From Campanula takesimana (lineage: Eukaryota; Streptophyta; Magnoliopsida; Asterales; Campanulaceae): a stretch of 64,000 nt of DNA. Positions 46,101 to 54,808 of the stretch are shown piece by piece (position 1 is the stretch's first letter; each line of letters begins with the position of its first letter). The notes below the pieces were generated by a model. The model ran no database searches, was not told the origin of the DNA, and saw nothing but the letters and a program-made list of their open reading frames with translations. The position numbers were made by a program, and so were the translations under genes. The stretch spans positions 184,181-248,180 of the forward strand of contig JAOWBW010001598.1 of NCBI GenBank assembly GCA_026119855.1, in the 5' to 3' direction.

Positions 46101-49100
46101 TTGAGGATAGTCAATGAGATAATTACAAACCAATGCAATGTACTATACTCTTGGTTACACAAAAGGTAACCTACTCTTCTTTAACAACATAATGAAACGT
46201 ACTTTTATGTTGGGTTACAAAAAAGGTAAACCAGTTGGATGTCGTTAAATTTCATTAACGGAATGAACCAACTTGTTAAAGAAATTAACAACAATCGAAA
46301 AAGTAACAGCCTTTCGTCTTCTTCCATAATTCATCCCCTTGAGTTTTCCCAGTTTCAAATTAGATACAATGGTGTATGAACACAAAATTCAAACCAAAAA
46401 ATTGCAACACATAAAACCCAAATATTGAACACATATCAAGCAATTTCCGAAAGGAATCAGAAATGCATACCCAGAATTTGAAGTTATGCACAATATATAA
46501 CTTGAAAATCAAACCTAGAATCTGAAATCAATGAGAAAATTCAACTGTGGCGGTCTCCGAGCGTTGGTACAGATCTCACGAACGAGAATTTATGATGAAA
46601 CCCAGATCGATAAGCAATAGATCTGTAGTAAATGAATCGATGTGCAATGGGTCAGATGCTTAATTGCACGTCGGTCAATCGGCGTCCATTGTAGCGGCGG
46701 AAATTGCAAAGGGTCAGCAACAACACCGGCGATAGAGGCAGCGTATGCAGATGCCAGAAATTGCAAAAGATGGTGCGAGATGACACCGGGAGCTCGATTT
46801 TGGGGGAATTGATGCCAGAAGAGGCGGCAGCTAATGGGTGGAGGAGAGATGTGCCGCCGAGAAACGCGCAATTGTGGAGGAATTCCGACGGGGGAGGATT
46901 GTTTTCTGTGTTTGGGAATGTGTATTGGATTGAATGGCAGACATGGGTGGCGATTGTGGTGGTGTTTGAAGGACTGATGGTGGTGGGCAAAGGATTGTGA
47001 GAGGTAAGGTGGAAGAAGACCAGGGTTGCAGGATACTCTCCGGATAGCATCGAATCGCGTATCGATTCGCAGGTATTGATTCGCGATTCGATACCGAATC
47101 GATACGGTGGAATTCGCGAATCATTATTCGATTCGTGCTCGAATACCTTAAAAAATCTCTTAGAATTCGCCATTAATATCCTCTAAAACTGAAAAGTCAT
47201 TTCTGCAATAAAAGAATATGGCACATTAACTTTTGATATGTTTTCAAGGATGACTTCAATTCAACCAACTGTTGAAAACTGAAAAGCCACAAGCCAGCAC
47301 GTTCATATAAACAGCTACAAATTGCTGGTTCCAAAGGCTATTCTCACAAACCCATCCTTTCCAAAAATCAAATTTACAAACAAATAAAGTCACTACTATT
47401 TCTAATGTCAAACAAAAGAGCTTCTCAAGTTATGCAAAATGAAGAACATGTTGAAGAAATCATCTCTGATTCGTCCGATGATGATGGCGATGATGTTCAA
47501 GTTCAACAACCAACTACTACAATCAGGAGAGGAAATAAGGCAAAGAGGAAAAGGTTAAGTGAAGATGAAAAGCCTTTCCTGGCTTTCATTGAGTATGTTA
47601 ACAAGGAGGAAGAAGATAAAGTTGCTAAAAATTCGAATAGGTCATGGATTTGCAAATTTTGTCGTTCCAGATTTTCGAGTTCGTATACTAGAATCCATCG
47701 TCACTTCTTCGGGGCCACTTCCACAGGCAGCAACAGTGGTGTTCATCGCTGTAAAGTGATGTCAAACAATATAGCAGAGTTCAACAAGGTTAAAAGAGCA
47801 GTCGAGGAGGCTGAAAAACTTGGTATCTCATCTGCCTTGAAAAATTCAGTCATTAGCAAAAATCCAAAGAAACCCTGTAACCCAATTGAAGCATCATTCA
47901 AGATGTTAGAAAGAGAAGCTGTTGATCAATCAATAATGCGATTCCTCTATGCAAATGGCATTGCATTCAATGTATTGCGTAGTCCACAATTTCATGAAAT
48001 GATCAAGGCTGTACGACGAGCTCCAAACGGATACATGCCTCCGAACTATGAAAAGGCGAGGACAACGTTGCTTGATGAGTGCAAAAGGAGCGTGGAGAAA
48101 GAACTAGCTCCTATCAAAGATACATGGGGGACACAAGGAGTGTCGATTATTTCCGATGGTTAGTCCAATGTCAAGAATGAGCCACTTATTAATGTTATTG
48201 CAGAAAATAGCAGGGGTGCTATGTTTATGTATGCTTCCGACTTCTCAGGAGTGGTGAAAACAGGTACTGTGATTTCAGATTATTTGCTAAAATCCATTGA
48301 CGAGGTAGGTCCTTCTAATGTCGTTCAAGTTTTGACTGATAATGCATGGGGGACACAAGGAGTGTCGATTATTTCCGATGGTTAGTCCAATGTCAAGAAT
48401 GAGCCACTTATTAATGTTATTGCAGAAAATAGCAGGGGTGCTATGTTTATGTATGCTTCCGACTTCTCAGGAGTGGTGAAAACAGGTACTGTGATTTCAG
48501 ATTATTTGCTAAAAGCCATTGACGAGATAGGTCCTTCTAATGTCGTTCAAGTTTTGACTGATAATGCATCTAATTGTGTGCTTGCTGGAAAAGAAATAGA
48601 GAAGGTATATAAGCATATATTTTGGTCTCCATGTGTGGTTCATACAATCAATTTGTTGTTTAAAGATTTCAGCAGACACTTTAGTTGGTTGGATGATGCA
48701 TATAAGAAAGGTAAAGCTATTGTAAGATATGTCACCAATCATCAAAACTGTTTAGCAATGTTTAGGTGTCATTCACATTTGGAGTTACTGAAAGTTGCTG
48801 AAACAAGATTTGCTAGTCATTATGTCTTGTTGAAAAGACTTGTGGAGTGTAGGGAAGCTTTGGTTACACTAGTTTGTCAAAGAAAATGGAAGGACTGGAT
48901 AAGCAAAGGGGACGAAAATTCTCGAAAGATTGGTACCGAGGTTGTTGAAAATATCAAAGATGATAGTTTTTGGGATGATGTTGAAAATATTCTTCAAATT
49001 TTAAAGCCCCTTTATCATGTGCTAAAATTTGCTGATGGCGAAGGCCCATTGATGGGTGAAATATATGAGAAGATGGACAATATGTTAGGGGAAGTAAAGG

Positions 49101-51103
49101 ATGTTATGGCTGCAAATAGGTATGAATCCAAGTTTTTATACTTAGTATTTTGAAGGGTTTACTCAATGCTTACTAATCTGGTATCATTCATGTGTTTATG
49201 CAGGTACTCTTATGATTTTCCAGAAATGGAGCGTCTCATCACTGGAAGATGGGAAAAAATGAATGTACCTATTCATTGCTTAGGATTTGCACTGAATCCT
49301 CGTTTCTATGATGCTGACTATCTTCGATCCCCTGCTCCGGGTGGAGTGAACCGAAAACCCCCGAACCTAGACAAAGAAGTTATGACAGGTGTGATGAAAG
49401 CTTTTGAGAAGGTGTCCATGAATTCGATGGAGGCGGCTAATCTACGTGCGCAATTTGCCACATTTCATATGAAGAAAGGGATGTTTGCTAGCAAAGGTTC
49501 TCAAGTGGATGCCATAACGATGGATCCTATCACATGGTGGTCCACTTATGGTTCTGAGACTCCGGAATTAGCTCAGGTAGCTATTAAGATATTGTCTCAA
49601 CCAATAAGTAGCTCATCTGCGGAAAGGAACTGGAGTACATATAAGTTCATCCATAGTGTGGTAAGAAACAAACTGAACAATATCAGAGCTGAGAAACTTG
49701 TGTTTATCCATTCGAACCTTCGACTCGTATCACGATTCACAACTGACTACAAATCTGGGATGTATAAAAAATGGGACATTGAACCTGATAATTCTATCTT
49801 GGAGGATTCATCTTTAAGACTTGAAGAATTGAGGGAAAGCCTTGATGTAAATGATGGTGATCAGCTTCATAGAGCATCGAAAGGGAAAGAAAAGGTGTAG
49901 CTAGCTGCTCGTAGGTGCTACAGTTTCTCAGCATGAATGTTTCTTTTTGGTGTTTTTCGATGATGTAATAGAACCTTAAGTTGATTTTCTATGAGAAGTA
50001 AGTTTATTAGTATTATATATTTTTTAAATATTTATTTAAATCATACGTACTAATATTGCGAATTCGCGAATCGCAATAATTGTAATACTCTATGTATCGG
50101 ATTCCATGGGTTGAACGAATCGCGTATTTGTATCGCGAATTCGAATCGAACGAACTACGAATCGTGCAACCCTGAAGAAGACTACCAAACCCGTTAAATA
50201 GCTAACGAATGTTAATTGTATTTGACGGTGTTAATTTTCTTCTTATGTTTTTGACATTCAAGTCATTTTATCTAACGTCGTTAGGATGCATTCCATTATA
50301 TGTAACAAATGAGTAAAGTACATTTCATTAAGATGTTAAATGGTAGTATGTTGCATTAATCGTAACAAACGATATAGTACGTTACCCTACTTTGTCATTC
50401 GCCCGATAATCAATATGTTGCCTCCTTAAAACTAGGTAGTTTCAACCAATTGATAATTGATATACTCACAGAATCATGTGTACAACACCTCGATACAGTT
50501 CCACACCCTTCACCATTTTCTGTATAGTTGTATACTTAAATTATGTACTAATAGTATCATTCCAACAACTTATACTTGCAACGCTACCATTAATCTCATC
50601 CCTATTGTTCTAATAGTATCATTCCAACAACTTATACTCACAGCGAACGTAGTGTAAGTCAGGGGATCATAACATCTACCAGTCAAGGCCTTGATCGATT
50701 CAGTACTCCTTCTACCCCGAGATGAGAGTTCATTTTCTTGTTTATACAATTTCAGTTATCAAGGAGACAATGGGATATTCAAAACTTTGATCAAACGACA
50801 GGAAGTAATTCAATGCGAGCTCTATATGCACCCAAGTAATTTGAATTTGCTTACATTTCTAATTCATCTTAGTTCAGGATAGTCAATATGTTGCCTCCTT
50901 AAAACTAGGTTGTTTGAACCAATTGATAATTGATAAACTCACAGAATCATATGTACAACACCTCGATACAGTTCCACACCTTACACTACAATCAGCTAGG
51001 CTTGATTACAACGCTACCATTAATCTCATCCCTACTGTTCTAATTTCCCAAAAAAACAAACTTTTAATCACACACCTATTGACCTCATTTCACAATCGAA
51101 GCG

Positions 51104-51134
<31 letters not shown>

Positions 51135-51400
51135 AAAAGAGTAGGAGAACTTACAGTGCCAAGAGTAATCTCACTGATTTCGAGGTCTGAGTCGCCGAGT
51201 TTTCTATACTGCAACGCGCTCTTCTTCTGAGCTAGTGCGGCAGTTACACTGGTGGTCTTCCTGGAGGAGGAGAGAGAAAGCTTCCTTCCGAGACATGGCG
51301 ACGGCAAGGGACGGGTGAGGTTACGCCGGCGAGACAAAATGGGAGCGGTATTGTCGCTGTGGAGGAAGCGAGGAATCACGGTGGAGGTCGAGGAAGCCAT
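34601..51400 (-). CDS. Plastid aldo/keto reductase (At1g04420-like), 8 exons over 16.8 kb
   Basis: Minus-strand exons: 51400-51155, 45809-45714, 44524-44441, 41931-41771, 39989-39872, 38168-38033, 35365-35187, 34840-34601. Every junction is GT..AG with matching phase; the total is 419 codons plus stop, with no frameshift. Residues 1-55 are Ser/Arg/Thr-rich without acidic clusters, a likely plastid transit peptide; the barrel starts LQYRKLGDSDLEISE. The AKR catalytic tetrad is intact: Asp110 and Tyr115 (INALDTAEVYPVP, split by intron 2), Lys148 (ILATKV), His195 (LLQIHW). The C-terminal NADPH-binding part has SSIIGATSVDQLKEDIDAF; the end is RYKDPAIL. Such Tas-like enzymes reduce carbonyls with NADPH; the substrate is unknown. 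The introns are built largely of transposons listed separately. Confidence 0.96.
35370..35994. other. Part of reductase intron 6
   Basis: Intronic DNA. About 35515-35600 resembles decayed Stowaway ends (CATCCCAGAATAAGTGTTTA). GC-richer part 35745-35945 has overlapping small open frames on both strands with no recognised family; possibly part of an older element. Confidence 0.35.
36003..37206. mobile_element. Non-autonomous hAT element in reductase intron 6
   Basis: Ends CTATGATGCCCGGACTCGG and CCGAGTCCGAGCATCACAG are inverted repeats, flanked by a perfect 8-bp duplication AGGATATT (35995-36002 and 37207-37214), the hAT hallmark. Subterminal DNA is full of GGACTCGG/GTGTCGGACACGGG words. A MULE MITE is nested at 36491-36708. 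Between 36850 and 37075 a minus-strand frame (EKPGIQELFLAGHTKLSS, then NGAVMWKLLNRMSVGGG) looks like captured coding DNA; its source was not recognised. Confidence 0.9.
36491..36708. mobile_element. Mutator-type MITE, copy B
   Basis: Ends CGGTTTTTCTAAC and GTTAGAAAAACTG with a perfect 9-bp duplication ATTTTGGAA (36482-36490 and 36709-36717). Both ends carry an inner palindrome (TGTGCCATTAGGGCACA; TGTGCCCTTAGGGCACA). Reverse-complement relative of 16541-16743; nested in the hAT element. Confidence 0.93.
37215..37620 (+). mobile_element. Probable copia LTR fragment
   Basis: Contains CCCTATAAATATATGTGACA (TATA region) followed by sequences ending GAACCGGGTTAACAAATC, a layout seen in Ty1/copia LTRs. 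No partner LTR or TG..CA borders fixed. Confidence 0.35.
37632..37890. mobile_element. Stowaway-like MITE in reductase intron 6
   Basis: Ends CTCCACCCGTCTTGGAAAGT and CTTTCCGGGACGAAGGGAG form diverged Stowaway termini. Long inner inverted repeats are present (GACTTTTATGTATGGTCAA / TTGACCATAAAAGTC). The TA duplication is decayed. Ends 143 bp from exon 6. Confidence 0.75.
38377..39778. mobile_element. Pack-MULE in reductase intron 5
   Basis: About 215-bp inverted repeats: GAGTAAACTACAAAATTGAC (38377) and GTCAATTTTGTAGTTTACTC (ending 39778), nearly identical through CCCTAGACTTTAAAATGG. They are flanked by the direct repeat GAATGAAAAG (38367-38376 and 39779-39788), a 9-10 bp Mutator duplication. 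The element fills almost all of the intron. Its interior carries a host-like exon with a donor site (38968-39179) and a GGTGG-rich stretch (39393-39530). Confidence 0.93.
38968..39179 (+). pseudogene. Captured first exon of a plastid-protein gene
   Basis: Starts MAASSSSVAAANYISRSNSI, Ser/Arg-rich and without acidic residues at first, like a chloroplast transit peptide. It continues to SDSKQKLRDTPIKDG and meets a donor-like GGTACTTAC at 39179-39187. Only this exon, its 5' UTR-like upstream DNA and the start of an intron are present. The donor gene is not certain; starch phosphorylase-like proteins have similar words after the transit peptide, which is only a guess. It lies antisense to the reductase. 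Confidence 0.55.
39990..41170. other. Part of reductase intron 4
   Basis: Intronic; no gene. Open frames at 40548-40820 on both strands show no recognised similarity. Confidence 0.45.
40118..40194. repeat. (GAT)n microsatellite
   Basis: About 25 GAT/ATG triplets with one interruption (GATATGATG) in reductase intron 4. Confidence 0.95.
41172..41602 (+). mobile_element. TRIM retrotransposon in reductase intron 4
   Basis: Two direct LTRs: 41172-41336, starting TGATATCCCACATCGGTGGG, and 41402 to about 41602, starting TGATATCCCACATCAGTGGG. The second has an extra 40-bp stretch. Just after LTR 1 is TGGTATCAGAGC (41337-41348), complementary to the initiator Met-tRNA 3' end (primer binding site). 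Just before LTR 2 is AAGGTGGGGGAGAT (polypurine tract). The internal region is only about 65 bp with no coding capacity, which defines a terminal-repeat retrotransposon in miniature. The exact 3' border is uncertain because the LTR ends have diverged. Confidence 0.88.
42091..42349. mobile_element. Stowaway MITE in reductase intron 3
   Basis: Ends CTCCCTCAGTCCGGGAATAA and TTATTCCAGAATCCGGACAGA + GAGAG, flanked by TA (42089-42090, 42350-42351). It starts 160 bp past exon 4. Confidence 0.88.
42587..44204 (-). mobile_element. Solo copia-type LTR in reductase intron 3
   Basis: Ends TGTTGGTCCC and CATACCCAACA (TGTTGG...CCAACA), flanked by a perfect 5-bp duplication CTTGT (42582-42586 and 44205-44209). 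1618 bp with no internal region. A poly-G run with GGTGAATAGCC at 42631-42655 is characteristic of one group of plant copia LTRs. A minus-strand TATA box (GGCTATAAATAGCC, 43645-43657) suggests the LTR reads toward lower coordinates, in the same sense as the gene. It also holds two clusters of GCGGTCGGC/GCGGTCGCT words. Confidence 0.88.
44210..44440. other. Short reductase intron 3 segment
   Basis: Host intron DNA between the solo LTR and exon 3; the open frame across it on + is an exon-3 shadow. Confidence 0.5.
44640..44846. mobile_element. CAGTGGCGGAGCC-type element in reductase intron 2
   Basis: Left AGAGGTGGAGCTAAATGC and right TTCTTGGCTCCGCTACTG with inner TTGCCCCC words match the family at 24999-25241 and 26987/33693. 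The first bases of the left end are diverged. Confidence 0.5.
44850..45700. other. Reductase intron 2 remainder
   Basis: No gene recognised. A single Stowaway-type right end (GGGATAGAGGGAG) at 45592-45604 suggests a decayed MITE ending there. Confidence 0.4.
47021..50174 (+). mobile_element. hAT transposon with BED-zinc-finger transposase
   Basis: Terminal repeats CAGGGTTGCA (47021-47030) and TGCAACCCTG (50165-50174), with a perfect 8-bp duplication AAGAAGAC (47013-47020 and 50175-50182). Subterminal regions (47040-47135 and 50060-50165) are crowded with CGATTCG/CGAATCG words, the usual transposase-binding pattern in hATs. One transposase gene fills the interior. Confidence 0.95.
47405..49900 (+). 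pseudogene. hAT transposase, nonsense codon plus 222-bp tandem duplication
   Basis: Exon 1 runs 47405-49119 and exon 2 49204-49900 (GT at 49120, AG at 49202). After an acidic N-terminus comes a BED-type zinc finger (WICKFCRSRF...RIHRHFFGA), then the catalytic domain (IMRFLYANGIAFNVLRSPQF, GVSIISDG, VVQVLTDNASNC, CVVHTINLL). The C-terminal dimerisation region has DPITWWSTYG, LSQPISSSSAERNWS and RAEKLVFIHSNLRL. The Trp codon after ISDG is TAG at 48162, ending the first frame. A 222-bp segment (48125-48346) is repeated directly at 48347, in frame, and the repeat carries the same TAG. The protein is otherwise well preserved, so inactivation is fairly recent. Confidence 0.93.
50415..51060. repeat. 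Tandem duplication of reductase intron 1 DNA
   Basis: Blocks ATATGTTGCCTCCTTAAAAC, CACAGAATCATGTGTACAAC and ACGCTACCATTAATCTCATC at 50413-50610 recur at 50886-51035 with few changes. The unit is about 470 bp. Sequence left of the MULE (46090-46115, GTTGAGGATAGTCAAT) continues copy 1, so the duplication predates the MULE. A small inner repeat (TAGTATCATTCCAACAACTT) occurs at 50551 and 50614. Confidence 0.9.
51099..51135. repeat. (GC)n(AC)n compound microsatellite at reductase donor site 1
   Basis: GCGCGCGCGC followed by about 12 AC units; on the transcribed (minus) strand it reads (TG)n(CG)n beginning about 20 nt after the exon 1 donor site. Confidence 0.95.
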
Positions 51401-51496
51401 TGTTGTTAGTGGTTTTTACCTTATCGATTAGAGTAGACAATCTCAGAATGTGCTCAACGGTCTGTCTACCATTTGGAATTCTCTCGATTGTTTGAA
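51401..51496 (-). promoter_or_regulatory. Remaining proximal 5' region of the reductase gene
   Basis: Only 96 bp separate the start codon (51400) from the MULE at 51497, the last 9 being its target duplication. No clear TATA box is visible in this stretch; the 5' UTR and promoter must extend into or lie beyond the MULE. Confidence 0.5.
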
Positions 51497-51786
51497 GGTT
51501 AATGACAATTTAGGTCATACCACCTTTCCAATTGAGCCTTGCATGTCTTTTTTCGCCAGATCGAACTCTGGGGTGATTCATTTTCGCCAGTTAGGGCTTT
51601 TTTTACGGAATTCGTTAAAAAGTCAGTTAAAAGGCATGTGCCGTGCACGTGACTAACGGAATTGGGTTGTTTGAATTGCGATTAAGTTTGAAGGGGTTTT
51701 AAATGACATCTTCAAAAAACAAAGAATGGAAAAAAAAAAAAAAAAAAAAAACTGAGATTGAAAAGGGAAAAATCCCAAATCAAATC

Positions 51787-51948
51787 CCTAAACCCCTTTC
51801 TCTCTCTCTCTCTCTCTCACTCTTTCACCTCCGGCGATTCTCCCTCGTCTCCCCCAACTCCGGCCGCCATCCCCCTTCCTCCTCCGGCATCAATTGAGAA
51901 ACCCAAGGGATGGAAAAAAAATATAAATCCCACCTTCTTCAACCTCTC

Positions 51949-51994
<46 letters not shown>
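51787..51994. repeat. (CT)n microsatellites
   Basis: CT runs at 51789-51818 and 51951-51994 within the MULE; the peptide frames across them are repeat artefacts. Confidence 0.9.
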
Positions 51995-52000
<6 letters not shown>

Positions 52001-52849
52001 CTCTCTCTCTAATCCCAATCTCAAATCGTTACCCTTACCCATTCTCCGCCACACACCAACGTTCCCAGAATTGACGCAGTGTGTGCGCCGGACAAATACG
52101 ACGGGGACTGCCGTGTGTGCTCCGGAGGGGGAACTGGATTTTACGGTGTTGGTGGCATTCGGGTCGGCGGTTCAGAAAGGTGGTGGGATTCGTTTTAGAG
52201 AGAGAAAGGGCAAAGACCTTGGCTGGGTGTATTTGAGAGAGAAGTAAAGATAATTTTCAATTGGATTTGGGAGTAATCCCTTTCAATCATAGCTAGTTGG
52301 ATTTTAGAACAGAGAGACGGGAGAAATTAGTAGGAAAGAAATAGGGTCTTAAGAAAGATGATGGAGATAGCTGGATTTTGGGGGTGATGAAGAAGATGAA
52401 CAGTAATGGGGTGATTTTCTTGTAAGCCGATGAAAGGGTACTTCCCTCCTCAAACCATTATTCCCTGATTCTATTTTCTCCCCCAAAATCTTGATTTTTT
52501 TTAATTTTGATTTTTGAAGTTTTGATTTTTGATTTCTGGTTTGCTTGTGTGTATAATCTGTGTGTGTTCATGTGCTGGTGTTTGGTCGGTGTTTGGCATG
52601 GCTCTAGGTGGTGGCGGTGCAGTGGTGGCGGTGCGGTGGTGTGGTGGCCGGTGGTAGTAATGGTGGAGAGAATGGTGATGATAATTTGGTTGAAATATAA
52701 AATTTGTATTTTGAATTTATTAACAAATTTGACATTACTCAAATTTTATATTTGGACAGTTTTTAGGTAATGATTAGTGCTTAATCATAAATGTTAAATC
52801 TCTTAATTCAATTTCATTATCACTTTTCACAATATAATACTATTATTCC

Positions 52850-52908
52850 GTAATCTTAATCCCCGTGTCGGAAGAGAAAATCCTAATTCGGATGGGACGG
52901 AGGGAGTA
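52850..52908. mobile_element. Stowaway MITE right-end fragment
   Basis: GGATGGGACGGAGGGAG ends at 52906-52908, preceded by TTAATCCCCGTGTCGG, the complement of the subfamily motif at 32310-32340. The left part is lost. Confidence 0.7.
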
Positions 52909-53503
52909 ATGCTTATACGTACCGGTCTATCAAACGAGCCGGAAAAATAAAAATAAAAAATTAATAGCCAAATAAAAATTATTTTGAGAAGGAGAGAGTA
53001 ATTAAGAAGTAATAAAAAAGAAAATAAAATAGTTAATTTTTCATTTTGTCTTGAAAGAAAATGATTATTTATATAATATAAAATATATAAATAGTGAATG
53101 CTCGAAAAGAAAATTTATTGGTTTAACAAAATCAATAAATAGTTTTTTAAAACAAAAAAATTCAAAATTTTGTAAATTTAAAAAATTGATGAAAGTAATG
53201 ATAATAAAATAAATTATATGGTTTTATTTAATATTTTGATAATTGTTTTGATTTCAGCCCTGTTAAGTTTGGAATTTTCATTAAGCCCCTTAAATGAAAT
53301 ATCAACTTCAAACAACTCAATTCCGTTAGTCACGTGCACAACACATGCTTTTTAACTGACTTTTTAACGAATTCCGTCAAAAAGGCCCTAACTGGCGAAA
53401 TGAATCACCCCAGGGTCCGATCTGGCGAAAAGAGACATGCAAGGCTCGATTGGAAGGGTGGTATGGTACTTGAGGTCTAAATTGTCATTAACCCTTGTTT
53501 GAA

Positions 53504-54140
53504 TTGATGAAATATGTATGCTCTGAAATTATCACTCGTTTAGGGCCTGTAAAAAGCCCAAATGAAATAGTGGGCCCCTGTCAGAGCTCGATTGGGAAGC
53601 TCATAGGTTGATATCAATAGATATTTTTAGACATAGTTATAGTAAAGGATAATGAATGGGCGAATTGCATTTTATGCCCCAAACTTGAAAGGGGGTGTTT
53701 TCATGTCAGTTCCTATTTTATCATTAATTACGTTATAGGTTTTAAAGTTGTTATCTTTTGTCAAGTTAGGGATTTTTACTGATTTTGTTTGAAAATCATG
53801 TTAAATAATCACGTGCGAGTCACGTGTCACTTGACGGATGATATTTTTGCAATTTTCACGAGGCTTTTGGTCTTTTTGCATGGATTGAAAGATATTGAGC
53901 CCCAAACGCTTCTGACACCGGCTACCCTTCCTCATCCACCATCGTCCCTTACCTTCCACTCATATTAGTCTGATGTTGTCGGATCTTCCATTGTCACCGC
54001 CATCATCCGTTCATATCTTGATGTTCTGATCTTCTCCTTCACCACCCACGCCTTACCCTTTGCTTTTAGATCAAGATTTAGTTTTATCTCCAGATCTGGG
54101 ATATTTAAACTTATCAGTTTAAGATTTTAATTATTGATAG
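53504..54140. other. Possible MULE-like arm, truncated
   Basis: From 53672 (GCGAATTGCATTTTATGCCC) the sequence resembles the style of MULE arms with GTGCGAGTCACGTGTCACTT, then GC-richer CATCCACCATCGTCCC DNA. No matching opposite arm was found; it stops at the copia LTR. Confidence 0.3.
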
Positions 54141-54808
54141 TGAAAGAAATTATGCGGCTAGGACTGTTCTGGAAACCAACCAACTGTGAGTACAACTGAG
54201 CTCACAGTTGTCAAGACAGTTGTCCTGTCAACTGGCGAAACTCAGAAACACAGGAAAAACCAGAAAACGCAACGGATTAAAACGAACAGAAATTAAACAC
54301 TTCAGCAAGAAATACCTTGCTGGAAAACTTTCATATATGAAAACGATCTTGAAGAATACAAGATGAATGAAAGAAAACAAAATATTAAAAGATCAAACTA
54401 ATCTAGACTTCTAGATCTCACAAAAACACTCAAAACACTTAGAGTTCTTTTGAGAAGAACATCTAAGGACACAAGGACTCTCAAGGATTTTCTCTCAGTG
54501 ATTTCGAATGCTCAGAATCGTTAAGAAACAATGACAAAGCCGACTGGCTTTTATAAGCTTTTCGGCAAGTCCTTTCCATATACGAGATCTTCAAGATCCA
54601 ATCAAACATTTCCTTCTAGAGTCCACCTAAAAATAAAACACCTAAAATACAAAACCACTTACCAAAGATAAATATCAGTATGTTAGTCAAGTAAATCCTA
54701 ATTATAACTATAAAATAAATAAATAATTACAACTATATCTAAAATATTTACAAGTCAGAATCACAAAGATACCAAAGGAAAAAAGACGAGTATACCCATT
54801 ACTCTTCA
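54141..54808 (-). mobile_element. Ty1/copia 3' LTR (minus orientation)
   Basis: Starts TGAAAGAAATTATGCGG and ends TACTCTTCA. The adjoining ATCTCCCCCTATCTTTG is, on the minus strand, the polypurine tract CAAAGATAGGGGGAGAT. A minus-strand TATA-like box (TTATAAAAGCC) is near 54552. It belongs with the RNase H remnant at 56384-56640. Confidence 0.75.

Larger units (their letters stand above)
46116..50405. mobile_element. MULE-like element in reductase intron 1 (host of the hAT)
   Basis: Left flank ATAGTCAAT (46107-46115) and right flank ATAATCAAT (50406-50414) form a 9-bp duplication with one mismatch. A tandem host duplicate at 50866-50900 reads GGATAGTCAATATGTTGCC, i.e. the unoccupied site. 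The ends share diverged inverted repeats (AATGTACTATACTC / ATATAGTACGTTAC; ATAATGAAACGTAC / GTACATTTCATTAAG). GC-rich DNA at 46560-47010 with overlapping frames may be captured gene sequence. The intact hAT at 47021-50174 is nested, so the MULE itself is about 1.1 kb. Confidence 0.7.
51497..53494. mobile_element. MULE of the GGGTTAATGAC family, 2.0 kb, in the reductase promoter
   Basis: Long inverted repeats of about 170 bp (GGTTAATGACAATTTAGGTC at 51497; CTAAATTGTCATTAACCC ending 53494; CGCCAGTTAGGGC / GCCCTAACTGGCG inside), flanked by a perfect 9-bp duplication TTGTTTGAA (51488-51496 and 53495-53503). Same termini as 27142-33089. The interior has GC-rich CACCTCCGGCGATTC-like DNA that may be captured gene sequence, two (CT)n tracts and a Stowaway fragment. 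No transposase. Confidence 0.93.

Noticed and set aside
46590..47173. Overlapping open frames on both strands in GC-rich DNA
   Set aside because: Three mutually shadowing frames with no domain; kept only as possible captured DNA in the MULE entry.
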